A stretch of 64,000 nt of DNA, taken from positions 1-64,000 of the forward strand of contig JAPLFD010000007.1 of the NCBI GenBank assembly GCA_026390835.1. Reading direction: 5' to 3'. The DNA is from Sphingobacteriales bacterium. Lineage in GTDB: Bacteria; Bacteroidota; Bacteroidia; Sphingobacteriales; Sphingobacteriaceae. Positions 37,828 to 45,651 of the stretch are shown piece by piece. The position numbers were made by a program, and so were the translations under genes. The number at the start of each line of letters is the position of its first letter. Position 1 is the first letter of the stretch. The notes under the pieces were generated by a model that was given only the letters and a program-made list of their open reading frames with translations, searched no databases and had not been told where the DNA came from.

Positions 37828-40422
37828 TTATTTTAAGTTGGTAAACACAAACTGATTGTTTTTTAGATCCAATTTTATGCTACTGTCTTTATCCACCTTA
37901 CCCGCTAAAATATCTTTCGATAATTCGTTCAAAATACGTTTCTGAATGACTCTTTTTAACGGACGGGCTCCAAACTGAGGGTCGTAACCCAATTGAGCCA
38001 ACCAATCGAGTGCTTCATCCGAGGCCACCATTTTAATGCCCATTTCATCGAGGGTATCTTGAACTTGTTTGAATTGGAATTTCACAATGTCTTTCAGTTC
38101 TTCCCGGTTTAGTGGGGTAAACATAATTAACTCGTCTATTCGGTTTAAAAACTCGGGGCGAATGGTTTGTTTGAGCAATTCAAATAATTCGCTTTTGGTT
38201 TTGGCTACCACCGCATCGTGATTTTTTTTGTCGAGGGTGGCGAAATTGTCTTGTATCAGGTACGAACCAATGTTCGAGGTCATGATGATGATGGTGTTTT
38301 TGAAATTCACCAAGCGACCTTTATTATCGGTTAAGCGCCCATCGTCTAACACTTGCAATAAGATGTTAAACACATCTGGGTGTGCTTTTTCAATCTCATC
38401 GAGCAAAATAACAGAATAAGGTTTACGGCGAACGGCTTCGGTTAATTGGCCACCTTCATCGTAACCCACATATCCGGGAGGCGCACCAATGAGGCGACTT
38501 ACCGCATGACGTTCTTGGTATTCGCTCATATCAATGCGTACCATGGAGTGTTCGTCGTTGAATAAAAACTCGGCCAATGCTTTTGCCAATTCGGTTTTAC
38601 CTACGCCGGTGGTACCTAAAAAGATGAACGAACCAATTGGTTTTCGTTTATCCTGTAACCCCGCTCTCGATCTACGAATGGCATCAGAAATGGCTTCAAT
38701 GGCTTCGTGCTGGCCAGCTACCCGTTTGTGTAACTCTGCCTCCAAATGCAATAGTTTTTCGCGTTCGCTCTGAATCATTTTGGTAACCGGAATGCCGGTC
38801 CAACGGCTTACTACACCCGCAATATCGTCGGCAGTAACTTCTTCTTTAAGCATGCGACTGTCTTTTTGGGTGGTTTCCAATTCTTTTTTCAAACGATTGA
38901 CCTCGTCTTGTGCTTCTTTGGTTTTACCATAGCGCAATTCGGCTACCTTTCCATAATCGCCGGCACGTTCGGCTTGCTCGGCCTCTAGCTTGTAGTGTTC
39001 AATGGCCTCAATATTGGTGTTAATGCCATCTACCAAGTTTTTTTCGCCTTGCCAACGTGCTTTTACCGAATCTCTGTCAGAGGAAAGATTGGCAATTTCT
39101 TCGCTCAATTCTTTCACCTTTTTGTCGTTATTTTCACGCTTAATGGCTTCACGCTCAATTTCTAACTGCATAATTTTGCGTTCCAATTCGTCAACCGCTT
39201 CGGGTACCGAATCCATTTCTAAACGCAATTTTGCTGCAGCCTCATCCATTAAATCGATGGCTTTATCGGGTAAAAAACGATCAGAAATATAGCGTTGCGA
39301 TAATTCAACGGCGGCAATAATGGCCTCGTCTTTTATGCGCACTTTATGGTGGGTTTCGTAACGTTCTTTAAGCCCACGCAAAATGGAAATAGCATCTTGT
39401 GTATCGGGTTCATCTACCTGAACTTTCTGAAAACGACGTTCTAAGGCCTTATCTTTTTCAATGTATTTTTGATATTCGTTGAGGGTAGTGGCCCCAATGG
39501 CACGCAATTCGCCACGGGCTAAGGCAGGCTTTAAAATATTGGCCGCATCCATGGCGCCTTCGCCACCACCTGCACCTACCAAGGTGTGAATCTCATCAAT
39601 AAACAAAATGATTTCCCCATCACTTTGGGTAACTTCTTTAATAACGGCTTTTAAGCGTTCTTCAAATTCGCCTTTGTATTTGGCACCGGCTACCAAGGAA
39701 CCCATATCTAAAGAATATACCGTTTTAGATTTCAGATTTTCCGGAACATCGCTTTTGATAATTCGGAAAGCAATGCCTTCGGCGATGGCGGTTTTACCCA
39801 CTCCAGGTTCGCCAATTAAAATGGGGTTGTTTTTGGTTCGTCTAGATAAAATCTGAATCACTCGGCGAATTTCGTCGTCGCGGCCAATAACCGGATCTAA
39901 TTTCCCCGATTCGGCGTATTCATTCAAATTACGAGCATATTTATTGAGTGCATTGTAGGTGGCTTCGGCATTTTGGTCGCTTACCCGGCTGTTTCCACGC
40001 AGTTCTACAATGGCTTTTTTTAAATCTTTTTCGTTTACCCCACTGTCTTTTAAAAAGCCAGAAACTTTATCTCCGGCAGCCAAAATGCCTAACAAGAGGT
40101 GTTCTACCGAAACAAATTCGTCTTTAAACTCTTTCAAATAGCTCTGCGCTTTTTGGATGGTACTATTGGTAGAACTAGCTAAATACACCTCACTTCCGCT
40201 AACTTTTGGAAAGGTTGTAATGAGTTCATCCAATTGGTTATCCAGTCGGTTTATGTTTACGTTTAGCTTTTTTAAGAGATAGTGAATTACGTTTTCATCT
40301 ACCAAAAGGAGTCCCTTTAATAGATGTGCATTTTCAATAGCTTGTTGCTGGTTGCCGCTGGCTATTTCCGAAGCTTTTTGAATAGCTTCTTGTGCTTTGA
40401 TGGTAAAATTGTTGAAATTCAT
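37828..40422 (-). CDS. clpB: ATP-dependent disaggregase ClpB
   Basis: The 864-residue protein has all ClpB parts. There is an N-terminal Clp_N repeat domain (about 1-145) and AAA-1 with [13 protein letters not shown] and [16 protein letters not shown] coiled-coil middle domain (about 405-520) sets ClpB apart from ClpA and ClpC. AAA-2 has [14 protein letters not shown] and [13 protein letters not shown], and a C-terminal D2-small domain closes the protein. It extracts polypeptides from aggregates with DnaK. It has its own -7 box and an inverted repeat in the leader. Confidence 0.97.
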   Translation of the reverse strand: MNFNNFTIKAQEAIQKASEIASGNQQQAIENAHLLKGLLLVDENVIHYLLKKLNVNINRLDNQLDELITTFPKVSGSEVYLASSTNSTIQKAQSYLKEFKDEFVSVEHLLLGILAAGDKVSGFLKDSGVNEKDLKKAIVELRGNSRVSDQNAEATYNALNKYARNLNEYAESGKLDPVIGRDDEIRRVIQILSRRTKNNPILIGEPGVGKTAIAEGIAFRIIKSDVPENLKSKTVYSLDMGSLVAGAKYKGEFEERLKAVIKEVTQSDGEIILFIDEIHTLVGAGGGEGAMDAANILKPALARGELRAIGATTLNEYQKYIEKDKALERRFQKVQVDEPDTQDAISILRGLKERYETHHKVRIKDEAIIAAVELSQRYISDRFLPDKAIDLMDEAAAKLRLEMDSVPEAVDELERKIMQLEIEREAIKRENNDKKVKELSEEIANLSSDRDSVKARWQGEKNLVDGINTNIEAIEHYKLEAEQAERAGDYGKVAELRYGKTKEAQDEVNRLKKELETTQKDSRMLKEEVTADDIAGVVSRWTGIPVTKMIQSEREKLLHLEAELHKRVAGQHEAIEAISDAIRRSRAGLQDKRKPIGSFIFLGTTGVGKTELAKALAEFLFNDEHSMVRIDMSEYQERHAVSRLIGAPPGYVGYDEGGQLTEAVRRKPYSVILLDEIEKAHPDVFNILLQVLDDGRLTDNKGRLVNFKNTIIIMTSNIGSYLIQDNFATLDKKNHDAVVAKTKSELFELLKQTIRPEFLNRIDELIMFTPLNREELKDIVKFQFKQVQDTLDEMGIKMVASDEALDWLAQLGYDPQFGARPLKRVIQKRILNELSKDILAGKVDKDSSIKLDLKNNQFVFTNLK

Positions 40423-40424
40423 AG

Positions 40425-40438
40425 TACACCAAGGTGCA
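40425..40438. promoter_or_regulatory. Inverted repeat in the clpB leader
   Basis: TACACCAAGGTGCA (minus strand TGCACCTTGGTGTA) is a 6-bp inverted repeat with one G-T position around two bases. It lies directly after the -7 box of clpB, where an operator would block or sense transcription. It does not match CIRCE. Confidence 0.3.
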
Positions 40439-40446
40439 CAAAATTA
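40439..40446 (-). promoter_or_regulatory. Predicted -7 box of clpB
   Basis: TAATTTTG on the minus strand fits TAnnTTTG and lies 16 bases before the clpB ATG. Confidence 0.45.
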
Positions 40447-40560
40447 AAGCCAAAGTGTAGAAGGGCTACTAATCGGAAGTTTTGGCGTTGAAATTAAAAA
40501 ATAGCAGACGAAATGGCTGTTTTTGAGGGAATTAACCTGCAATAATTTCCGAACAAACGC

Positions 40561-40962
40561 TTAAGAAAATAGTTCTTTTAACTTGGCTGTTTGATGATCG
40601 GCTAGTTGTTGCAATGGGCCGCTGGCCAACATTTTCAACATCATATTTAATTCTGCAGAAATGGTGTGCGTAGCTTCGCTTGTACCGTTCCCCAAATCTT
40701 TTAGTTCCCATTTCAACTCCAAATCAAAGGGAGCTTCTGCCGATGGAATGGCCACAATTACTTCATTGGGAATGCGGCTACTCACTTTTATAGCCAATTT
40801 TGCCATGTTTTGTATGGTAAATGCAGCCTCATCGGTAGTTGACGACCAGTTGTAAATATTCTCGGGCATTAATTGTTGGTGATTGTTCAAATCGGCCAAA
40901 AAGGTATACACGTCGGCAATGGATTTATTTAGTGTAACAGTGCTGTTAATGCTTGTATTCAT
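40561..40962 (-). CDS. SRPBCC (START-like) domain protein
   Basis: The 133-residue protein matches the SRPBCC helix-grip fold. It opens with the typical strand INSTVTLNKSIADVYTFLADLNNH, has a central beta sheet (DLELKWELKDLGNGTSEATHTISAEL) and ends in a long C-terminal helix. Members bind hydrophobic ligands; this one has no catalytic signature. It follows pyrE by 10 bases on the same strand, an arrangement repeated in many Bacteroidota, but no functional link to pyrimidine synthesis is known. Confidence 0.85.
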   Translation of the reverse strand: MNTSINSTVTLNKSIADVYTFLADLNNHQQLMPENIYNWSSTTDEAAFTIQNMAKLAIKVSSRIPNEVIVAIPSAEAPFDLELKWELKDLGNGTSEATHTISAELNMMLKMLASGPLQQLADHQTAKLKELFS

Positions 40963-40972
40963 GCTTATTAAT

Positions 40973-41614
40973 TTATTTCCCCCAAGTTTCGGGTTTTATG
41001 CGCCAATCTTCCAATAGTTTCAGGTCTTCGGGCTTTATCATTTGGTGTTCGGCGGCATAGCTAATAAGCGCCGAGTAATTAGATAAGGTAAAGTAAGGGC
41101 ATTTGGCTTCTTTAAAGCTTTCATCAGCTTTTTCAAAACCATAGGTAAAAATGGCGGCAAGCCCAGCCACTACGCAGCCGGCATCTCGTAAAGCATGCAC
41201 GGCTTGTAAGCTACTTTTTCCGGTAGAAATCAAATCTTCAATAACCACTACCCGTTGCCCTTTTACTACTTCTCCTTCAATTAAGCTGCCAGTACCGTGC
41301 TCTTTTGCTTTAGCTCGTACATAAATAAAAGGCAAGCCTAATTCTTGGGCAACTAAAACGCCTTGTGGAATTCCAGCAGTAGCCACACCGGCAATACAAT
41401 CTACCGTGCCAAATTGATCTTGAATAAGGACGGTTAATTTCTGACGGATATAGGTTCTGATACCAGGATGTGATAAGGTAATGCGGTTATCGCAGTAAAT
41501 GGGAGATTTCCAACCAGAGGCCCAGGTAAACGGATTACTAGGTTGTAATTTTATTGCTTTTATTTGTAAAAGGGATTCTGCAATTTTCTGCTCTATTTCT
41601 AACTGGTTTACCAT
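40973..41614 (-). CDS. pyrE: Orotate phosphoribosyltransferase
   Basis: PyrE joins orotate and PRPP to make OMP in pyrimidine synthesis. The 213-residue protein has the N-terminal NPFTWASGWKSPIYCDNR, the flexible-loop lysines in RAKAKEHGTGSLIEG and the PRPP-binding motif VVVIEDLISTGKSS. It is complete. Transcription starts from a -7 box four bases before the ATG, so the mRNA is probably leaderless. The divergent Nudix gene begins seven bases away. Confidence 0.96.
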   Translation of the reverse strand: MVNQLEIEQKIAESLLQIKAIKLQPSNPFTWASGWKSPIYCDNRITLSHPGIRTYIRQKLTVLIQDQFGTVDCIAGVATAGIPQGVLVAQELGLPFIYVRAKAKEHGTGSLIEGEVVKGQRVVVIEDLISTGKSSLQAVHALRDAGCVVAGLAAIFTYGFEKADESFKEAKCPYFTLSNYSALISYAAEHQMIKPEDLKLLEDWRIKPETWGK

Positions 41615-41618
41615 AGCA

Positions 41619-41626
41619 CAAATGTA
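41619..41626 (-). promoter_or_regulatory. Predicted -7 box of pyrE, overlapping the Nudix start codon
   Basis: TACATTTG on the minus strand fits TAnnTTTG. Only four bases separate it from the pyrE ATG at 41614, and the plus-strand ATG of the Nudix gene (41622) lies within it. Confidence 0.55.
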
Positions 41627-42224
41627 TAGAATTTATCTGAACGAAGTAAGACTGATTGTTGCCAAAGAGCTGCCTTCAGGACTTGAGAACTATCAAGTAC
41701 TTGAAGAAAAGGGATTTAGCTTACCTGATTTTTTTCAAGAAAAATGCTCGGGAAGCCTTCCGCAGACCTATATGTTGGTGGTAGCAAATGCCACAACTTT
41801 CTTCAAAAAAGCAAGGCAGCAATTTAAATACATTGAAGCCGCCGGCGGCTTGGTGTACAACAATGAAGGTGCTTGTTTATTTATTTATCGAAGAGATAAA
41901 TGGGATTTACCCAAAGGTAAAATAGATTCCGGTGAGTTACCCATTGAGGCTGCAAAACGAGAAGTTGAGGAGGAGTGTGGGGTAGTGGTAATGGAGGTAA
42001 ATGAATTACTGGCCGAAACCTATCACCTGTATAGCTTGAAGAAAAAGGTGGTGTTTAAAAAAACCTATTGGTATGCCATGGCCGTTAGCGGAAAGCCCGA
42101 CTTAATTCCGCAGGCGGAAGAAGATATTACGGAAGCATGCTGGCTTTCGAAAAATCAATTGGACGAAGTACAATCAAATAGCTATCCGCTTATTTTAGAT
42201 TTGATAAACGAGCAATTTAAATAA
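41622..42224 (+). CDS. Nudix hydrolase
   Basis: The track ORF begins at 41499 inside pyrE; the first ATG outside pyrE is at 41622 (MYRIYLNEVRL), giving 200 residues. The Nudix box GKIDSGELPIEAAKREVEEECGV (GX5EX7REUXEEXGU) lies at about residues 98-120, with the preceding AAGGLVYNNEGACLFIYRRDKWDLPKG. The N-terminal 65 residues are a separate small domain found in Bacteroidota Nudix proteins. Substrates are nucleoside diphosphate derivatives, not further predictable. It runs divergently from pyrE and its stop overlaps coaD by eight bases. Confidence 0.92.
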   Translation: MYRIYLNEVRLIVAKELPSGLENYQVLEEKGFSLPDFFQEKCSGSLPQTYMLVVANATTFFKKARQQFKYIEAAGGLVYNNEGACLFIYRRDKWDLPKGKIDSGELPIEAAKREVEEECGVVVMEVNELLAETYHLYSLKKKVVFKKTYWYAMAVSGKPDLIPQAEEDITEACWLSKNQLDEVQSNSYPLILDLINEQFK

Positions 42225-42678
42225 ACTCCAAAACTTCTTTGGGTACAAATTGGCTGATATCGCCTTTGTTGCGCAAAATATCACGCACAATGCTAGAGCT
42301 GATAGATGAATAACCCGGTTTACTCACTATAAAAATACTTTCAATTTCGGGTACCAAGGCATGGTTCATTTGGGCAATGGCCTTTTCGTATTCAAAATCA
42401 GATACGGTACGAATGCCCCGAATCATGTAGTTGGCGCCTATTTCCTTGCAGAAATCAACGGTTAAGCCACTATAGGTTTGAATTTCTACCTTGGGTTCGT
42501 TAGCAAAAACCGCCTCTAGCATTTTTTTACGAGCCTCAATGGGCAATAAAGCCTGCTTGGTGCTATTAATGCCAATACCAATAACCACCTTATCGAACAA
42601 CGAGATAGAACGTTTCAAAATATCTACATGTGCTTTGGTTACCGGATCAAAAGAGCCTGGAAAAAGTGCGATTTTCAT
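42217..42678 (-). CDS. coaD: Phosphopantetheine adenylyltransferase
   Basis: CoaD transfers AMP from ATP to 4'-phosphopantetheine, the fourth step of coenzyme A synthesis. The 153-residue protein has the nucleotidyltransferase motif FPGSFDPVTKAHVDIL (AHVD in place of the usual GHxD), the NYMIRGIRTVSDFEYE block and SSSIVRDI near the C-terminus. Length is as in the family. It is the third gene of a DUF3822-rsmD-coaD operon; rsmD-coaD linkage is common in bacteria. Confidence 0.96.
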   Translation of the reverse strand: MKIALFPGSFDPVTKAHVDILKRSISLFDKVVIGIGINSTKQALLPIEARKKMLEAVFANEPKVEIQTYSGLTVDFCKEIGANYMIRGIRTVSDFEYEKAIAQMNHALVPEIESIFIVSKPGYSSISSSIVRDILRNKGDISQFVPKEVLEFI

Positions 42679-42694
42679 ACTACTAAATTGAGGT

Positions 42695-43249
42695 TTATTT
42701 ATCAGATTCTAAAACGGATGGCGGCGTAAAAAAACTGAAGGAAGAAGAACCGTATACCCGTTGTTCTATAAAAAACGGATGACTCAGCTTTTTCATACTA
42801 GGATGCTCTACAATCAAGTAGCCGCCCGGTTTTACCAAGTTGCGTTCAAATACTTTTTCAGCAATCTGATTGATTTGAGGCAAATCGTAAGGCGGATCGG
42901 CAAAAATAAGGTCGAAGGGTTCCGTTTCTAATGCCAAGAACTTAAATACATCGGCTTGGTAGGTTTTAATTTGCTCCAATTGATGCTTTTGTGCCGTGCT
43001 TTTTAAAAAGTGCACACAATTGCGGTCGCGATCTACCGAAATTACCTCGGGTACCATTCGCGAAGCAAATTCTAAACTGATATTGCCAGTGCCCGAAAAT
43101 AAGTCGAGTACCCGAATGGCATCAAAATCAAACTGATTATATAAAATATTAAATAAGGCCTCTTTGGCCATATCGGTAGTGGGGCGTACCGGTAAATTTG
43201 GAGGAGCTTGCAGGCGCAAACCCTTTAGTTTGCCGCCAATTATTCGCAT
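42695..43249 (-). CDS. rsmD: 16S rRNA (guanine(966)-N(2))-methyltransferase
   Basis: The 184-residue protein begins MRIIGGKLKGLRLQAP, has the SAM-binding motif VLDLFSGTGNISLEFASR (about residues 46-63) and the catalytic FADPPYDLP (about 117-125). This DPPY form and the PTTDMAKEALFNIL segment identify RsmD, which methylates G966 in the 30S subunit. Its start overlaps the end of the DUF3822 gene by 10 bases and coaD follows after 16 bases. Confidence 0.95.
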   Translation of the reverse strand: MRIIGGKLKGLRLQAPPNLPVRPTTDMAKEALFNILYNQFDFDAIRVLDLFSGTGNISLEFASRMVPEVISVDRDRNCVHFLKSTAQKHQLEQIKTYQADVFKFLALETEPFDLIFADPPYDLPQINQIAEKVFERNLVKPGGYLIVEHPSMKKLSHPFFIEQRVYGSSSFSFFTPPSVLESDK

Positions 43250-44049
43250 AGGCTTAAGGCTGTAAGCAAGTAATACTGCTCGGCTGCCAAGCTAGAAAAA
43301 GTTTCTGAAACACGAATAAAAGCGGTCTTATCTGCTTTTTTCTGCGTGTTGCTGTATTTGCTTAAGCGTTCTAGCCAAGCGTTTTGCTCCACTCCAGATA
43401 AAATCCATTCCGTTTGCTCGGTATCTAGCTTCAAGGTGTCTAACAACTGCAATAAAAAGTAATTAAACTCATCGGGCGTACGTGCCGGAAAGCTGTTATG
43501 GAATTGAAATTTATCTTCTTTTAAAAACGTAGCATCAAAACTATCGGCATTAAAGTTCAAGGCGATAGAAGCGCCTTCTTCTTTCTTGTAGAATTTGCAG
43601 TCTGCCTCAATAAGCGGACTAGAGGCATGGTAAAAATGGGGTTGATGTACGCCTTGGTGTACAGCAGCCAACACGGTTTTTTCTACCGCAAAAACCACCA
43701 CACATTTGGCCGCCTTAATTACTTGTGTAAGCACATCCTCGTCTTCGTTAGCCTGTATAAACTTGCCATAAGACGCTAAATGTGCTGTTTCAAATAAATC
43801 TTCGGGAATGTAGGTGAATTTACTGGTATGCACAGCCACTTTTACTTTGCGGTAGTAGAAACTAGCCAGCACATCTTCTTTGGCAAAGGCGGCAAAATCG
43901 GCTGTTTGGCCTACAATTTTTAATTGATCTTGACCAATATCCAATACGGCATAATGGAGCGTATTGGGCAAAAGCTCTAGCAACAAATCGCATTTACCCG
44001 AGTGTTGCGTTTGAAACGAAGGATCTTGAATTCTGGTGGTTTGCATCAT
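43240..44049 (-). CDS. DUF3822 family protein
   Basis: The ORF-track start is a TTG at 44058; the ATG at 44049 (or the adjacent one at 44046) is preferred. The product has 269 residues. Features match DUF3822, a Bacteroidota family encoded beside rsmD: CDLLLELLPNTLHYAVLD at the front, VAVHTSKFTYIPEDLF and SIALNFNADSFDATFLKEDKFQFHNSF. The layout of paired strands resembles an actin-like ATPase fold, but nucleotide motifs are weak. Function is unknown. It opens the operon and a -7 box lies six bases before its ATG. Confidence 0.88.
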   Translation of the reverse strand: MMQTTRIQDPSFQTQHSGKCDLLLELLPNTLHYAVLDIGQDQLKIVGQTADFAAFAKEDVLASFYYRKVKVAVHTSKFTYIPEDLFETAHLASYGKFIQANEDEDVLTQVIKAAKCVVVFAVEKTVLAAVHQGVHQPHFYHASSPLIEADCKFYKKEEGASIALNFNADSFDATFLKEDKFQFHNSFPARTPDEFNYFLLQLLDTLKLDTEQTEWILSGVEQNAWLERLSKYSNTQKKADKTAFIRVSETFSSLAAEQYYLLTALSLCE

Positions 44050-44055
44050 CTGCAA

Positions 44056-44063
44056 CAAATGTA
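44056..44063 (-). promoter_or_regulatory. Predicted -7 box of the DUF3822-rsmD-coaD operon
   Basis: TACATTTG on the minus strand is identical to the pyrE box and ends six bases before the ATG at 44049, again suggesting a leaderless or nearly leaderless mRNA. Confidence 0.5.
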
Positions 44064-44111
44064 AAATTTTTTTAGCATGAGAACATCAAAGCAATTGCGC
44101 ATTTTTGACAC

Positions 44112-45524
44112 ATGAGTAGCTTTCTCACCCTAATGCGCCAAGAATTGGGCAATATTCCTACTGCACAGCAGGAAGAAGCCTTTGTATTGTTGGAGCGATT
44201 TATTCATGCTCCCGAAGAAAAAGCCTGTTTGGTGCTAAAAGGCTATGCCGGTACGGGTAAAACCACACTCATTAGTGCCTTAGTGAATGTATTACCCAAA
44301 TTTAATTTTAAATCGGTGTTGTTGGCACCTACGGGCAGGGCTGCCAAAGTAATGAGCAGCTATTCTTCTAAAAAAGCCAGCACCATTCACAGGCGCATTT
44401 ACCGTAAAAAATCTGCTATTAGCCCCGATATGCAGTTTAGCTTGGGGCAAAATACCTTAGCCAATACCATTTTTGTAGTCGATGAAGCTTCCATGATTTC
44501 CGATGATTCTACCGATTATAGCCGATCTGGTTTGCTCGAAGATTTAATCCGCTTTGTGTACGATACACATCCCTGCAAACTCATTTTAGTGGGCGATACC
44601 GCTCAGCTTCCGCCCGTAGGTTCTACCGAAAGCCCTGCTTTAGATGCAAATTATTTAAAAGATAAATACGATTTAAGCGTCTATCAAACCGAACTCACCG
44701 AAGTGGTGCGCCAAGAAAAAAGCTCGGGTATTTTGTACCATGCCACCCAATTGCGTGAACACATTAGGCAAGAAAAAGCTCAAGTGCCCGTACTTTCTGC
44801 CAAAGGCTATTCCGATTTGTTTCACATGACCGGCGAACGCCTCATTGAAGGCCTCTCGTATGCTTACGATAAATTTGGAATAGAAAATACCCTGGTGATT
44901 TGCCGCTCCAATAAGGGGGCTAACAATTACAACCAAAACATCCGCAACCGTATTTTGTATAGAGAAGAAGAACTCAGCGGAGGCGATTACATCATGGTGG
45001 TGCGCAACAACTATTTCTGGCTAGCCGACGAAGAGAAAAAAGGCAATTTTATTGCCAATGGCGATATTGCCAAAATTCGGAAAGTAAAATCCATTTCCGA
45101 GCAATTTGGCTTCCGCTTTGCCGATGTGGTCTTAGAGTTTTTAGACTATCCGGATGAAGAACCGCTTAGCTGTAAAGTGATGCTGGATACGCTGTATGCC
45201 GAAACGCCAAATCTTTCCTACACCGATAATAAACGCCTTTACGAAGCCGTATCTGCAGATTATGCGCACATTACCAGCAAAGCGCAGCGCCTGAAAGCCA
45301 TTAAAGAAGACCCCTATTTTAATGCGCTGCAAGTAAAATTTGCCTATGCCGTAACTTGCCATAAAGCCCAAGGTGGACAATGGGATGCCGTGTTTATAGA
45401 CCAAGGCTACCTCACCGAAGAACTCATAAATACCGAGTTTTTACGCTGGCTCTATACCGCTATTACCCGCAGTACCACCGAATTGTTTTTGGTGAATTTT
45501 GCGAAGCAGTTTACGGGGGAGTGA
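44112..45524 (+). CDS. RecD/Pif1-like ATP-dependent DNA helicase
   Basis: The 470-residue superfamily 1B helicase has Walker A LKGYAGTGKTTLISAL (about residues 43-58), APTGRAAKVM (motif Ia), VVDEASMISD (motif II), LVGDTAQLPPVG (motif III) and a C-terminal TCHKAQGGQWDAVFID with LYTAITRS. It lacks the long N-terminal region of RecD and RecD2, so it is a short form common in Bacteroidota. Expected polarity is 5' to 3'. Upstream, CATTTTTG (one mismatch to TAnnTTTG) ends four bases before the ATG. The end of the gene is the left border of the esterase cassette. Confidence 0.9.
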   Translation: MSSFLTLMRQELGNIPTAQQEEAFVLLERFIHAPEEKACLVLKGYAGTGKTTLISALVNVLPKFNFKSVLLAPTGRAAKVMSSYSSKKASTIHRRIYRKKSAISPDMQFSLGQNTLANTIFVVDEASMISDDSTDYSRSGLLEDLIRFVYDTHPCKLILVGDTAQLPPVGSTESPALDANYLKDKYDLSVYQTELTEVVRQEKSSGILYHATQLREHIRQEKAQVPVLSAKGYSDLFHMTGERLIEGLSYAYDKFGIENTLVICRSNKGANNYNQNIRNRILYREEELSGGDYIMVVRNNYFWLADEEKKGNFIANGDIAKIRKVKSISEQFGFRFADVVLEFLDYPDEEPLSCKVMLDTLYAETPNLSYTDNKRLYEAVSADYAHITSKAQRLKAIKEDPYFNALQVKFAYAVTCHKAQGGQWDAVFIDQGYLTEELINTEFLRWLYTAITRSTTELFLVNFAKQFTGE

Positions 45525-45530
45525 GGAGAT

Positions 45531-45651
45531 TAACGTTTTCAGGGCTTTGCGAAAAAGCGGATTTAGAAGCACAAATGTTTATTAGAATTCCGAATGTTCA
45601 AATTTAGCACTCAACCTGCTTTTTCGCAAAACCCTTGTTAGTGGCAGTTAA
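45531..45651. repeat. attC-like imperfect palindrome
   Basis: The sequence folds on a central GAATTC (45585-45590). GGGCTTTGCGAAAAAGC (45542-45558) pairs with GCTTTTTCGCAAAACCC (45618-45634) at 16 of 17 positions. The middle pairs imperfectly, and the ends carry TAAC (45531) and GTTA (45637). Extra unpaired bases lie on one side only, next to the outer core (GTTTTCA against TT), as in attC sites. A plain terminator is less likely because there is no T tract next to the stem. Confidence 0.6.

Noticed and set aside
41499-41621. N-terminal extension of the Nudix protein in the ORF track
   Set aside because: It runs antisense through the start of pyrE, and the Nudix protein has a good Met start at 41622.
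45531-45651. Ordinary terminator after the RecD-like helicase gene
   Set aside because: The stem is over 100 bases long and imperfect, lacks a T tract at the stem base and shares its terminal sequence with a second site at 46555; an attC-like site explains more.
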